A stretch of DNA of 64,000 nt from contig JBJXGS010000245.1 in the NCBI GenBank assembly GCA_046160545.1, forward strand, positions 42,574-106,573, in the 5' to 3' direction. This DNA comes from JAEUOS01 sp046160545. GTDB lineage: Bacteria > Pseudomonadota > Gammaproteobacteria > Burkholderiales > JAEUOS01. Below the pieces are notes generated by a model. The model did no database searches. It was not told the origin of the DNA and saw nothing but the letters and a program-made list of their open reading frames with translations. The position numbers and the translations under genes were made by a program. Shown one piece after another: positions 42,384 to 51,379 of this stretch; the stretch's first letter is position 1; each line of letters starts with the position of its first letter.

Positions 42384-42908
42384 ATGTCGGCACTGGTGCA
42401 ACGCCTGCGCGGCCTGCGGCTCATGGCGTTCGACGTCGACGGCATCCTGACCGACGGGCACCTGATCTACACCGATACCGGCGCCGAAGCCAAGGCCTTC
42501 GACGTGCGCGACGGGCAGGGCATGACGCTCCTGCGCGATGCCGGCATCAAGCTGGCCCTGATCAGTGCGCGGCGTTCTGCGATTGTCGAGCGCCGCGCAC
42601 GGGAGCTCGGCGTGCACTATTGCTTTCTTGGAGTCGCCGCCAAACTGCCCGCCTTCATGGACCTCTTGGCCGAACTCCAGCTCGACGCCACGGCGGCCGG
42701 CTACATGGGCGACGACCTGCTTGATCTGCCGGTGCTGACCCACGCCGGTTTCGCGGCCAGCGTCAGCGCCGCCCCTGCCGCGGTACGCTCCCGGGTGCAT
42801 TACATCGCCACCCGGCCGGGCGGCGCCGGCGCGGTGCGCGAAGTCTGCGAACTGATATTGCAGTCGCAGGGACGCCTGGATGAGCTCGTCGCGGGGTACC
42901 TGGAATGA
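42384..42908 (+). CDS. kdsC: 3-deoxy-D-manno-octulosonate 8-phosphate phosphatase KdsC
   Basis: A 174-residue HAD phosphatase that releases KDO from KDO-8-phosphate. The nucleophile motif is FDVDGILTDG, and later HAD motifs are YMGDDLLDLPVL. It lies 3 bases after kdsD and overlaps lptC by 4 bases. Confidence 0.97.
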   Translation: MSALVQRLRGLRLMAFDVDGILTDGHLIYTDTGAEAKAFDVRDGQGMTLLRDAGIKLALISARRSAIVERRARELGVHYCFLGVAAKLPAFMDLLAELQLDATAAGYMGDDLLDLPVLTHAGFAASVSAAPAAVRSRVHYIATRPGGAGAVREVCELILQSQGRLDELVAGYLE

Positions 42909-43522
42909 AGCTGCTGCCACGCGGTGCCGCAGGCGCTGCCTTCCCTCTCGGGGTCATGCTGTTGCTGGCACTGCTGACGGTGTGGCTGGAACGTACCATC
43001 GAGCTTGCCACTCCGGAAGCGCGCCGCAGCGCCAGCGACGCGCCCGACTTCATCGTTGAGCGTTTCACGCTCACGCGGCTGGGCGAGGACGGGGCACGCC
43101 GCTATACGGTCGCGGCGGCGCGCATGACCCATGTGCCGGACAACGATACCTCTGTCCTGGCCGACCTGCGCGTCACCCAGCCACTGACCGGTCGCGCCGA
43201 CATGAGCGTGCGCGCCGACCGCGGTGTCATGGTCGCCGGAGGTGAAGTCATGCACCTCCACGACAACGTCAACCTGTTCCGGCCCGGAGCGCCCGCGGGC
43301 CCCGGCAACCCGGCCAGCGCCGACTTGCGCATGCACACGAGCTACCTGCGCGTCGTCCCCGACTCCGACCTTGCCGAAACACCGGAGCCGGTGCGAATCG
43401 AGGAGGGCGGGTCGATCTTGCGCGGGCGCGGCATGCGCTTCGACAACCGCTATCGGCGCTTTGCCCTGGACGCCGAAGTGCGCGCGGAATACCGCCGTAA
43501 TACTTCGGGAGCACGCCCATGA
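42905..43522 (+). CDS. lptC: LPS export ABC transporter periplasmic protein LptC
   Basis: A 205-residue bitopic protein with one N-terminal span (about 11-28) and a periplasmic beta-jellyroll. It passes LPS from LptBFG to LptA. Sequence is variable as usual; identification rests on the YTVAAARMTHVPDNDTSVLADLRVTQP pattern and position between kdsC and lptA. Confidence 0.93.
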   Translation: MKLLPRGAAGAAFPLGVMLLLALLTVWLERTIELATPEARRSASDAPDFIVERFTLTRLGEDGARRYTVAAARMTHVPDNDTSVLADLRVTQPLTGRADMSVRADRGVMVAGGEVMHLHDNVNLFRPGAPAGPGNPASADLRMHTSYLRVVPDSDLAETPEPVRIEEGGSILRGRGMRFDNRYRRFALDAEVRAEYRRNTSGARP

Positions 43523-44148
43523 AGCGCTGGCTGGCAGCCATCATCGCGTTTGCGCTATTCGCGCCTGGCGCCCCGGCCTTGGCCGAGCGCGCGGACCGCG
43601 ACAAGCCGGTCAATATCGAAGCCGATCGCATGTCCTACGATGACCTGCGCCAGATCAACATATTCGAAGGCAAGGTCGTCCTGACGCAGGGAACCCTGAT
43701 GATCCGTGCCGACAAGATCACGGTGCGCCAGAGCCCGGAGGGATTCCAGAGCGGTACCGCAGAGAAGGGGCAGGGTGGCCTCGCGTATTTTCGCCAGAAG
43801 CGCGAGGGGCTCGATGAGTACGTCGAAGGCTGGGGCGAGCGCATCGACTACGACACACGCACCGAAAAGGCCGTTCTCACCACCCGAGCGCGCATACTGC
43901 GCGGCGCCGACGAGGTGCGTGGCAATCTCGTCACCTACGACGGCCGGACCGAGTTCTTCGACGTGACCGGCTCGCGCGAATCCGCGACCTCCAACAACCC
44001 CGACGGGCGCGTGCGTGCCGTGATCCAGCCGCGCAGCCAGGGCGCTCCGCGCGAGGTCGCGCCGAGCAAGACACCGCCATTGAACCTGCGCCCTTCCGGC
44101 GGTCTCGCAGCGCCACGCGAGGAATATCCACGCCCGGGAAGCAAATGA
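43519..44148 (+). CDS. lptA: LPS transport periplasmic protein LptA
   Basis: A 209-residue protein with a signal peptide (to about residue 21) followed by an OstA/LptA domain with PVNIEADRMSYDDLRQINIFEGKVVLTQGTLMIRADKI. It bridges the periplasm for LPS transport. It overlaps lptC and lptB by 4 bases each. Confidence 0.96.
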   Translation: MKRWLAAIIAFALFAPGAPALAERADRDKPVNIEADRMSYDDLRQINIFEGKVVLTQGTLMIRADKITVRQSPEGFQSGTAEKGQGGLAYFRQKREGLDEYVEGWGERIDYDTRTEKAVLTTRARILRGADEVRGNLVTYDGRTEFFDVTGSRESATSNNPDGRVRAVIQPRSQGAPREVAPSKTPPLNLRPSGGLAAPREEYPRPGSK

Positions 44149-44867
44149 GTTCTCTCTCGGCGCTCGGCCTGAAGAAGAAGTTCAAGTCGCGCGAGGTCGT
44201 CAAGGACGTGTCCTTCGAAGTCGCCAATGGCGAGGTCGTCGGCCTGCTCGGACCGAACGGCGCAGGCAAGACGACTTGTTTCTACATGGTGGTGGGCTTG
44301 GTCGGCGCCGATGCGGGGACGATCCGCATCGGCGATGTCGAGGTGACCCGTGCGCCCATCCACCGGCGCGCACGCATGGGGCTGTCCTACCTCCCCCAGG
44401 AAGCCTCGGTGTTCCGCAAATTGACCGTGCGCGAGAACATCCAGGCCGTGCTCGAACTGCAGGATCTGAGCACGCGCGAAGTCGAGGAGCAGCTGCAAGG
44501 CCTGCTTCGGGACCTCAACATAGGTGGCCTGGCCGACAACCCCGCATTGTCGCTTTCCGGCGGCGAGAGGCGGCGGGTCGAGATCGCCCGCGCGCTTGCA
44601 GCGCAGCCCCGTTTCATCCTGCTGGACGAGCCCTTCGCTGGTGTCGACCCGATCGCGGTGATCGATATCCAGAAGATCATCCGTTTCCTGAAGGAACGCG
44701 GCATCGGCGTACTGATCACCGATCACAACGTCCGCGAGACGCTCGGAATCTGCGACCGCGCCTACATCATCAGCGAAGGCCACGTACTGGCTGCCGGGGA
44801 TCCCGGCACCATCGTCGCTGACGAGAGCGTGCGCCGCGTTTATCTGGGCGAGCATTTCCGTCTGTGA
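44145..44867 (+). CDS. lptB: LPS export ABC transporter ATP-binding protein LptB
   Basis: The 240-residue ATPase that drives LPS extraction. Walker A is GPNGAGKTT, the signature is LSGGERRRVEIARAL, and Walker B is FILLDEPFAGVDP followed by ITDHNVRETL, the typical LptB H-loop. It lies 4 bases before rpoN. Confidence 0.98.
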   Translation: MSSLSALGLKKKFKSREVVKDVSFEVANGEVVGLLGPNGAGKTTCFYMVVGLVGADAGTIRIGDVEVTRAPIHRRARMGLSYLPQEASVFRKLTVRENIQAVLELQDLSTREVEEQLQGLLRDLNIGGLADNPALSLSGGERRRVEIARALAAQPRFILLDEPFAGVDPIAVIDIQKIIRFLKERGIGVLITDHNVRETLGICDRAYIISEGHVLAAGDPGTIVADESVRRVYLGEHFRL

Positions 44868-44871
44868 TGCC

Positions 44872-46305
44872 ATGAAACAGACGCTGCAGCTCAAGCTTTC
44901 GCAGCACCTGACGCTGACGCCTCAGTTGCAGCAGTCGATCCGCCTCCTGCAACTGTCGACGATCGAACTCAATCAGGAGATCGAGCAGATGCTGGCGGAG
45001 AATCCGCTGCTCGAACGCGAGGACGAGTTCGCGGCGCCCGACGGAGTCTTTGGCGGAGCCGAACAGCCGCGTACCGAATCGATCAACGACGCCTTCGGCG
45101 CCGAAAACGCGGCGCCGGATGGCGAGTGGGGCGATTCCAGCGCCATGGCGCCCAGTTCTCCGCGGAGCGACGACGACGAAGACGCGCCGACGCGCCAGGT
45201 CGCCGCCGCCCGGGAATCGCTGCGCGAGCATCTGGGCGCGCAACTTGTGCTGACCCGCGTCACCCCGCGCGATCGCGGGCTTGTCACTGCCCTCATCGAA
45301 GCGCTTGATGAAGACGGCTTCCTCGAGATGGACCTCGCGGAGGTCCTCGCCATGCTTCCCGAGGAACTGGAGGTCGATGTCGACGAGTTGGGCGCCGCGC
45401 TCAAACTGCTGCAGTCGCTGGAACCTGCCGGGGTCGGCGCGCGCTCCCTGCCGGAATCCCTCGAATTGCAGATGCGGGACCATCCTGCAGATGCCATCAC
45501 AGGCCTGGCCCGGCGCATCGTGCGGGAGTTCCTTCCGGCACTGGCGGACCGCGATTTCGCTCTGATTCGCCGCGAGTGCCGATGCAGCGAGTCAGACCTC
45601 AAGGCCGCGCGCGAAGTCATCGTGGCCCTCAATCCGCGGCCGGGTGCACAGTTCAACCTGAACGACACACGCTATGTGACGCCAGACGTGATCGTGCGCA
45701 AAGTGAGGTCGACCTGGCGCGCAGCGATCAATCCGGACGCGGTGCCGCGCTTGCGCATCAATCGCATGTACGCCGAGATCCTGGCGCGCGAGCGGGTGCG
45801 CGGCGCCAGCGCCGAAGGTGCGACGGGGATGGCGACCCAGCTGCAGGAAGCCAAGTGGCTGCTCAAGAACGTGCAGCAGCGCTTCGAAACCATCGGCCGG
45901 GTCGCGCAGGCGATCGTTGATCGGCAAAGGCACTTCCTCGACCACGGCGAAGTCGCCATGCGGCCCCTGGTGCTGCGCGAAATCGCCGATGAACTGGACT
46001 TGCATGAATCGACGATTTCGCGGGTCACGACCAGTAAGTACATGCTCACTCCGAAAGGCCTGTTCGAGCTCAAGTACTTCTTTGGCAGCCACGTTGCAAC
46101 CGACTCCGGAGGGGCTTGCTCTTCGACCGCCATCCGCGCTCTAATCAAGCAACTCGTTTCTGCGGAGGACCCGAAGCGCCCCTTGTCGGATTCCAAGATC
46201 GTCGAGATCCTCGGGCAGCAGGGCATCGTCGTCGCCCGCCGCACGATTGCCAAGTACCGCGACGCGCTGAAGATTGCGCCCGCCAACATGCGCAAGGCGA
46301 TCTGA
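44872..46305 (+). CDS. rpoN: RNA polymerase sigma-54 factor RpoN
   Basis: A 477-residue sigma-54. Region I is Gln/Leu-rich (MKQTLQLKLSQHLTLTPQLQQSIRLLQLS). An acidic region II follows, then the core-binding domain and the C-terminal RpoN box ARRTIAKYRD, which contacts the -24 element. It is needed for the pilin-type -24/-12 promoters described at 19081, 32643 and 38398. Confidence 0.98.
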   Translation: MKQTLQLKLSQHLTLTPQLQQSIRLLQLSTIELNQEIEQMLAENPLLEREDEFAAPDGVFGGAEQPRTESINDAFGAENAAPDGEWGDSSAMAPSSPRSDDDEDAPTRQVAAARESLREHLGAQLVLTRVTPRDRGLVTALIEALDEDGFLEMDLAEVLAMLPEELEVDVDELGAALKLLQSLEPAGVGARSLPESLELQMRDHPADAITGLARRIVREFLPALADRDFALIRRECRCSESDLKAAREVIVALNPRPGAQFNLNDTRYVTPDVIVRKVRSTWRAAINPDAVPRLRINRMYAEILARERVRGASAEGATGMATQLQEAKWLLKNVQQRFETIGRVAQAIVDRQRHFLDHGEVAMRPLVLREIADELDLHESTISRVTTSKYMLTPKGLFELKYFFGSHVATDSGGACSSTAIRALIKQLVSAEDPKRPLSDSKIVEILGQQGIVVARRTIAKYRDALKIAPANMRKAI

Positions 46306-46321
46306 CCGGACATGCGTCCGC

Positions 46322-46340
46322 CCGGCCCGCGAGAGGCCGG
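46322..46340 (+). terminator. GC-rich hairpin after rpoN
   Basis: CCGGCC-CGCGAGA-GGCCGG is a 6-bp perfect stem 16 bases after the rpoN stop. No U-tract follows, so its role is uncertain. The remaining 206-base rpoN-hpf spacer shows no gene. Confidence 0.3.
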
Positions 46341-46511
46341 AGTCGCGAAGCTGCCGTACCATGAACCCATAAGGACCTGCGCCCCCCAACCAGCCACTTC
46401 GACAGTCCTGTTCAGAAAATCGGCACCGGCGCCGTTAGCATGTCCTAGGGCATGTCACTGGCGAACCGGAAAGAGCGGTTGCCGTCCGACCGCGCATGTC
46501 AAGGAGAAAAC

Positions 46512-46832
46512 ATGAATTTCAAAGTCAGCGGGCACCATGTCACTGTCACACCCGCCATCCGCGACTATGTCCATTCCAAACTCTCGCGCATCAACCGTCA
46601 TTTCGATCACGTCATCGACGTCAGCGTGATCCTGTCGGTCGAAAAATTGGCCCAGAAGGCCGAAGTCAACGTTCATGTCCGAGGGCGGGACATCTTTGTC
46701 GAAACCGTTGACGAGAACCTCTACGCCGCCATAGACACGCTCGCCGACAAGCTCGACCGGCAAATCCTGAAGTACAAGGATCGTTCCCAGGACCATCAGC
46801 ACCAGCCCTTGAAGCGCGCGCAGTTGAACTGA
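46512..46832 (+). CDS. hpf: Ribosome hibernation promoting factor HPF (short form)
   Basis: A 106-residue ribosome-associated factor that helps form inactive ribosomes in stationary phase. It starts MNFKVSGHHVTVTPAIRDYVHSKLSRINRHFD, preceded by AAGGAG. An upstream in-frame extension lacks a ribosome site. The rpoN-hpf-ptsN order matches E. coli. Confidence 0.96.
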   Translation: MNFKVSGHHVTVTPAIRDYVHSKLSRINRHFDHVIDVSVILSVEKLAQKAEVNVHVRGRDIFVETVDENLYAAIDTLADKLDRQILKYKDRSQDHQHQPLKRAQLN

Positions 46833-46854
46833 CACGCGTGACGAACCCCGGGCG

Positions 46855-46860
46855 TATAAT
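46855..46860 (+). promoter_or_regulatory. Putative promoter of ptsN-hprK
   Basis: A perfect TATAAT lies 67 bases upstream of ptsN. A CTGACA at 46829-46834 is a near-perfect -35, but its 20-base spacing is too long, so this is tentative. Confidence 0.35.
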
Positions 46861-46926
46861 CACGCGCCCGTTTCCTCCTTAAACCTTCGCGGCGTCGCGA
46901 GCCAAGAGCTCCGGCGCCGCGTTCGC

Positions 46927-47418
46927 ATGAACGCCACCGCCAATCCATCGACGATCGCCCGGCTCCTGCCCCCGACCAATGTCGCGCTAGACCTCGATCT
47001 GGCGAGCAAGAAGAGGGTTTTCGACGAAGCCGGACTGATGTTCCAGCACCATCAGGGCATCGCACGGGCGACCGTGTTCGACAGTCTGTTCGCGCGCGAG
47101 CGACTGGGCTCGACCGGGCTGGGCCAGGGAGTCGCGATACCGCACGGACGCATCCCCAAGCTGGCCGCTCCGGTAGGTGCTTTCTTCCGCTTGAAGGAAG
47201 CAATCCCGTTCGAGGCCCCGGATGGCCTGCCGGTAAACCTGCTGTTTTTCGTGCTGGTACCCGAGAAAGCCACCGAGGCGCACCTGCAGATCCTGGCGGC
47301 GTTGGCCGAACTCTTCGCCGACGAGTCCAATCGTTCGCTCCTGGCCACCCTGCCGGATGCCGCCAGCGTGCACAAACAGCTGACCATACACCGGGCTGAT
47401 GCAATCCTTAAGCCTTAG
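46927..47418 (+). CDS. ptsN: Nitrogen PTS EIIA component PtsN
   Basis: A 163-residue EIIA-Ntr. The phosphorylated histidine is His73 in GVAIPHGRI, the same number as in E. coli. It is a regulator rather than a sugar transporter component. It overlaps hprK by 20 bases. Confidence 0.96.
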   Translation: MNATANPSTIARLLPPTNVALDLDLASKKRVFDEAGLMFQHHQGIARATVFDSLFARERLGSTGLGQGVAIPHGRIPKLAAPVGAFFRLKEAIPFEAPDGLPVNLLFFVLVPEKATEAHLQILAALAELFADESNRSLLATLPDAASVHKQLTIHRADAILKP

Positions 47419-48340
47419 GGCCCTGTTCGACGACACCGCCGAGGAACTCTCGCTGGCCTGGGCGTACGGTGAAGAGCACGGCGCCAATACCCTCAATCCC
47501 GACGCCTACGCGACGCATGCAGTCGCGGACATGATCGGCCACCTGAACCTGATCCACAAGGATCGCATCCAGGTCATCGGCAAGCCGGAAAGCGACTATC
47601 TCGCCGCACTCTCGATCAATCGTCAGCAGCACTATCTGACCGAACTGCTCTCCGGCAAGCCACCGGCGCTCATCGTTGCCGACGGGCTGGGGGTGCCGCC
47701 GCTGGTGATCGAATCCTGCATGCAGCACGGCGTGCCTGTGTTCACCACGCCGACCGCCGCGGCGAGCGTGATCGACATGCTGCGCGTGTACCTGACCAAG
47801 CTCCTGGCCGAAAAGTCGACCTCGCACGGCGTACTCATGGATGTGCTGGGCCTGGGCGTCCTGATCACCGGCGAATCCGGCCTCGGCAAGAGCGAACTCG
47901 GCCTGGAGCTCATCAGCCGGGGGCACGGACTGGTCGCCGATGACGTCGTCGAACTGACTCGCATCGCGCCGCGCACCATCGAGGGTCGCTGCCCGCCGCT
48001 CCTGAAGGATTTGCTGGAGGTGCGCGGCCTGGGGCTCCTGGACATCAAGGCGATCTTCGGGGAGACTGCGGTGCGTCCCAAGATGAACCTGAAACTCATC
48101 GTGCACCTGGAACGCCCCTCGGCCGCGGCGCACGCGGACTACGAACGCCTTCCGCTCAATGCCAACTTCCAGGAACTGATGGGGGTGCAGGTGCGTCGTG
48201 TCAGCATCCCGGTGGCGGCCGGGCGCAACCTCGCCGTCCTGGTCGAGGCCGCGGTCCGCAACACCATCCTGCACCTGCGCGGCGTGGACACCATGGCCGA
48301 CTTCATGGCGCGCCAGCAGTCGGCCATGGATGAAGGCTGA
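47399..48340 (+). CDS. hprK: HPr kinase/phosphorylase HprK
   Basis: A 313-residue bifunctional enzyme that phosphorylates a serine of HPr. Walker A is GESGLGKS (158-165), and the family signature LEVRGLGLLDIKAIFGETAVR is intact. The gene order ptsN-hprK-rapZ is common in betaproteobacteria. The HPr gene is not in the window. Confidence 0.96.
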   Translation: MQSLSLRALFDDTAEELSLAWAYGEEHGANTLNPDAYATHAVADMIGHLNLIHKDRIQVIGKPESDYLAALSINRQQHYLTELLSGKPPALIVADGLGVPPLVIESCMQHGVPVFTTPTAAASVIDMLRVYLTKLLAEKSTSHGVLMDVLGLGVLITGESGLGKSELGLELISRGHGLVADDVVELTRIAPRTIEGRCPPLLKDLLEVRGLGLLDIKAIFGETAVRPKMNLKLIVHLERPSAAAHADYERLPLNANFQELMGVQVRRVSIPVAAGRNLAVLVEAAVRNTILHLRGVDTMADFMARQQSAMDEG

Positions 48341-48408
48341 GAGCGCCGAAGCATGCTCTAATTCATGCCGCAGCACCCGTCCATCCAACTACAGAGAGGA
48401 AACCCCTG

Positions 48409-48696
48409 ATGACCAAGCTTCTCGCGACCCTCATGCTCGCCCTGCCGCTGGCCGCCACTCCGGCCCTGGCCCAGGACAAGAAAGAACCCTCGAAACAGCA
48501 AACCAAGATGGCTGAATGCAACAAGTCCGCCGAAGGCAAGAAAGGCGACGAGCGCAAGGCATTCATGAAGTCGTGCCTGTCGGACAAGAAGAAAGCGCAG
48601 CAGGAAAAGATGAAATCCTGCAACAAGGACGCCGGCGACAAGAAGATGAAGGGCGATGACCGCAAGAAGTTCATGTCGGAATGCCTGTCCAAGTAA
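48409..48696 (+). CDS. PsiF repeat-containing small periplasmic protein
   Basis: A 95-residue secreted protein with a signal peptide (cleavage after ALA, about residue 21). Two PsiF repeats follow (KMAECNKSAEGKKGDERKAF and KMKSCNKDAGDKKMKGDDRK), each with paired Cys and many Lys. Function unknown; E. coli PsiF is induced by phosphate starvation. It has a GAGGAAA ribosome site and its own strong terminator. Confidence 0.92.
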   Translation: MTKLLATLMLALPLAATPALAQDKKEPSKQQTKMAECNKSAEGKKGDERKAFMKSCLSDKKKAQQEKMKSCNKDAGDKKMKGDDRKKFMSECLSK

Positions 48697-48713
48697 ATCG
48701 GACAGTCCCGCTG

Positions 48714-48742
48714 AAAAGGGCGCACCGCGGTGCGCCCTTTTT
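48714..48742 (+). terminator. Strong intrinsic terminator after the PsiF-like gene
   Basis: GGGCGCAC-CGCG-GTGCGCCC (48718-48737) is an 8-bp GC-rich stem flanked by AAAA and followed by TTTTT. It ends 24 bases before the rapZ start, so rapZ needs its own promoter or read-through. Confidence 0.9.
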
Positions 48743-48765
48743 CATTTTGCGGCAAACTGGAGCGC

Positions 48766-49646
48766 ATGCAACTGGTCGTCGTCACTGGATTGTCCGGATC
48801 TGGCAAGAGCGTCGCACTGGCGGTGCTGGAGGATGTCGGCTATTACTGCGTCGACAACCTGCCCGCTGCGCTCCTGCCCGAGCTGGTGGCCACGTTGCGC
48901 GAAGCCGGCCGTGACAAGGTGGCCGTCGCCGTCGATGCACGTACCGCGGCCGTCACCGATTCGGTGCGACGCGGCTTGGCCGACCTGCCGCAGTACCTCT
49001 CCAACCTGTCGTTCTACGGCATCGATGTGCGCGTCCTCTTCCTCGATGCCAAGACCGAGACCCTGATCAAGCGCTTTTCCGAGACCCGCCGGCGCCACCC
49101 GCTTGACGACGGCACGGCGACCATCCCCGAGTACATCAATATCGAGCGCGAGTTGCTGGCCGACCTGCAGCCGCTGGCGCACCACGTCGATACCAGTGAT
49201 CTGCGTCCCAACACCCTGCGCGACTGGCTCAAGGACTTCTTGAAGCCGGGTCGCGCCGACCTGACGCTGGTGTTCACTTCGTTCGGCTTCAAGAACGGCA
49301 TTCCGCTGGACGCCGATCTGGTCTTCGACGTGCGCCCCCTCCCCAACCCGTTCTACGATCCACTGCTGCGGCCGCTGACCGGTCGCGATGCGCCGGTAGT
49401 GGCCTTTCTCGACGGCACGCCCGCCGCCCAGGACATGCTGGGTGACATCGAGACCCTGGTCGCCAAGTGGCTGCCTGCCTACGCGCGCGACAATCGCCAC
49501 TACCTGACCGTTGCGATCGGCTGCACCGGCGGCCAGCCCGCTCGGTGTATTTCGCCGAGCACCTGGCCGCGCGCTTCAGCGCGCGCGGCGGCGGCGCGAC
49601 CATCGCCGAAGTCCTGGTACGGCACCGCGAGATCCGCAGCGCGTGA
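48766..49646 (+). CDS. rapZ: RNase adapter protein RapZ, frameshifted near the C-terminus
   Basis: A P-loop protein; in E. coli it controls GlmZ RNA decay. It starts MQLVVVTGLSGSGKS (Walker A 8-15), and the body is intact to YLTVAIGCTGGQ. At 49537-49539 the expected CAG-CAC-CGC-TCG reads CAG-CCC-GCT-CGG. One A is missing from the conserved His codon of GGQHRSV. With it restored, the frame gives HRSVYFAEHLAARFSARGGG, then ATIAEVLVRHREIRSA, and stops at 49644-49646. As printed, the frame runs on to 49731 over the next gene. Either a real mutation or a sequence error. Confidence 0.85.
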
Positions 49647-50242
49647 GCGCCGCCGAAATCGCCGACCTGCCGATCTTCCCGCTCGGCACGGTGCTCTTTC
49701 CCGGCGGCGTGTTGCCGCTCAAGGTTTTTGAAGCGCGCTACATGGACATGGCGCGCACCTGCCTGAAGTCCTCTTCGCCTTTCGGTGTGTGCCTGATCAA
49801 GGAGGGTGCGGAGGTCGGCGCGCCCGCCGTGCCGCACGCACTGGGCTGCCTGGCGCGCATCGTCGAATGCGACATGAAACAGTTGGGAGTACTCAACCTG
49901 GTGACACGCGGCGGCGAACGCTTTCGCCTCGAAGAAACGCGCATCCAATCCGACGGGCTGGTGCGCGCACGAGTCACCCTCTTGGCGGACGAACCCGCGC
50001 TTGCCGTGGCGCAGGAACACACGGCCTGCGCGGACCTTATGCGCGCGCTTCTGCCCAAGCTGCCCGCCGAATTTCTGCCGCCACCGCACGATTTCGAAGA
50101 TGCCCGCTGGCTCTCGTTTCGATTGGCCGAAGTGCTGCCGATTCCGCCGCTGGCGCGCCAGAAACTCCTGGAGATCGAAGACGCGCAAACGCGGCTTACG
50201 ATTCTCAGGCGCTTTCTCGAACAGCAGGGCTTGAAGGCATAG
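49643..50242 (+). CDS. LON peptidase substrate-binding domain protein
   Basis: A 199-residue protein that is only the N-terminal (PUA-like) domain of Lon, with no ATPase or protease. Signature LPIFPLGTVLFPGGVLPLKVFEARYMDM. It starts at a GTG overlapping the true rapZ stop (GTGA), which independently supports the corrected rapZ frame. Function of such stand-alone proteins is unclear. Confidence 0.92.
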   Translation: MSAAEIADLPIFPLGTVLFPGGVLPLKVFEARYMDMARTCLKSSSPFGVCLIKEGAEVGAPAVPHALGCLARIVECDMKQLGVLNLVTRGGERFRLEETRIQSDGLVRARVTLLADEPALAVAQEHTACADLMRALLPKLPAEFLPPPHDFEDARWLSFRLAEVLPIPPLARQKLLEIEDAQTRLTILRRFLEQQGLKA

Positions 50243-50269
50243 GCCGCGTCAGTCGACGTGCCGTTTTTC

Positions 50270-51379
50270 TTAAGCTGCAGGACGCTTGTCCTTCCCGCGA
50301 CGACCGGATTGCGACAAGGAGGTCGCCGCGATCCCGACCAGCATCTTCTTGACCGGAGCAGGGAGCGCTGCTCCGGCCGCGTCGCCGAGTTTCAGCCAGC
50401 TGCCATGTGCATCCCCGACCGAACGCGCCGGCCGCATCAGAGGCACCTCCAGCGCCCGGATCGTGAGTCGGTAATGTGTAAAGCCATGCTCGATGGGCGC
50501 CAGTTCGCGCCGCCCGGCCCAGTCAGCGCCCAGCGATTCGCAGAGTGAACGTGCAGCGGCCATGTCGGCGCATTCCGGAAGGCACATGAGGCCGCCCCAG
50601 ATGCCGACTGGCGGGCGCTTCTGCAGCAGCACCGCGCCGCGGTCCCGGATGATCGGCATCACACACTGGCGGTGCGGGATCGCGCGGGCCGGCTTGCGCT
50701 CGGGTAGTTCGGCGGTTCGCCCGGTCTGCAGGGCCACACAGGTGCCAGCCACCGGACAGCGCGCGCAGGCCGGACCCTGGCGGACACACAGGGTCGCACC
50801 AAGGTCCATGAGCCCCTGCGTGTAACCCTCGACCCTGGTGCGCGGAAGCAGCGCCTCTGCCAGCCGCCACATTTCGGCTTCGACCGGGCCGCTGCCGGGG
50901 TATCCCGCGACCCCGAACTGTCGCGCCAGCACCCGCTTGACGTTGCCGTCGAGAATGGCGGCGCGCTGACCGAAAGCGAAGCAGGCGATCGCCGCCGCCG
51001 TCGAGCGTCCGATCCCCGGCAGCGCGGAAAGCGCCTTGAGGGAGTCCGGAAACACCCCGCCGTGGTCGCGCACCACCGCAAGCGCCGCGCGATGCAGGTT
51101 GCGCGCGCGGCTGTAGTAGCCCAGCCCGCTCCAGGACTGCATGACCGCATCGAGGTCGGCTGCTGCCAGCGTGCAGACATCCGGGAAGCGCCTCAGGAAC
51201 CGCGCGTAATAGCCGATCACCGCGGCCACCTGCGTCTGCTGCAGCATGATCTCCGACACCCAGATCCGGTACGCGTCACGCGTACCCTGCCAGGGCAGGT
51301 CATGGCGACCATGGCGCGCCTGCCAGGCAATGATGCGGGCCGAGAACGCGCGGCCCTGCGGAGCCGGCCTAGCGGCCAA
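50270..51379 (-). CDS. mutY: A/G-specific adenine glycosylase MutY
   Basis: A 369-residue glycosylase that removes adenine paired with 8-oxoguanine. Catalytic Glu43 is in SEIMLQQTQ, Asp144 in DGNVKRV, the helix-hairpin-helix is LPGIGRSTAAA, and the [4Fe-4S] ligands are Cys198, Cys205, Cys208 and Cys214 (C-X6-C-X2-C-X5-C). The C-terminal NUDIX-like domain recognises 8-oxoG. The start is a TTG at 51379 that overlaps the end of the AsmA gene by 11 bases, with AAGGGA just upstream. No ATG is available nearby. Confidence 0.93.
   Translation of the reverse strand: MAARPAPQGRAFSARIIAWQARHGRHDLPWQGTRDAYRIWVSEIMLQQTQVAAVIGYYARFLRRFPDVCTLAAADLDAVMQSWSGLGYYSRARNLHRAALAVVRDHGGVFPDSLKALSALPGIGRSTAAAIACFAFGQRAAILDGNVKRVLARQFGVAGYPGSGPVEAEMWRLAEALLPRTRVEGYTQGLMDLGATLCVRQGPACARCPVAGTCVALQTGRTAELPERKPARAIPHRQCVMPIIRDRGAVLLQKRPPVGIWGGLMCLPECADMAAARSLCESLGADWAGRRELAPIEHGFTHYRLTIRALEVPLMRPARSVGDAHGSWLKLGDAAGAALPAPVKKMLVGIAATSLSQSGRRGKDKRPAA

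Noticed and set aside
49647..49731. Extended C-terminal tail of RapZ in the printed frame
   Set aside because: It overlaps the well-supported LON-domain gene and has no family similarity; a one-base frameshift explains it.
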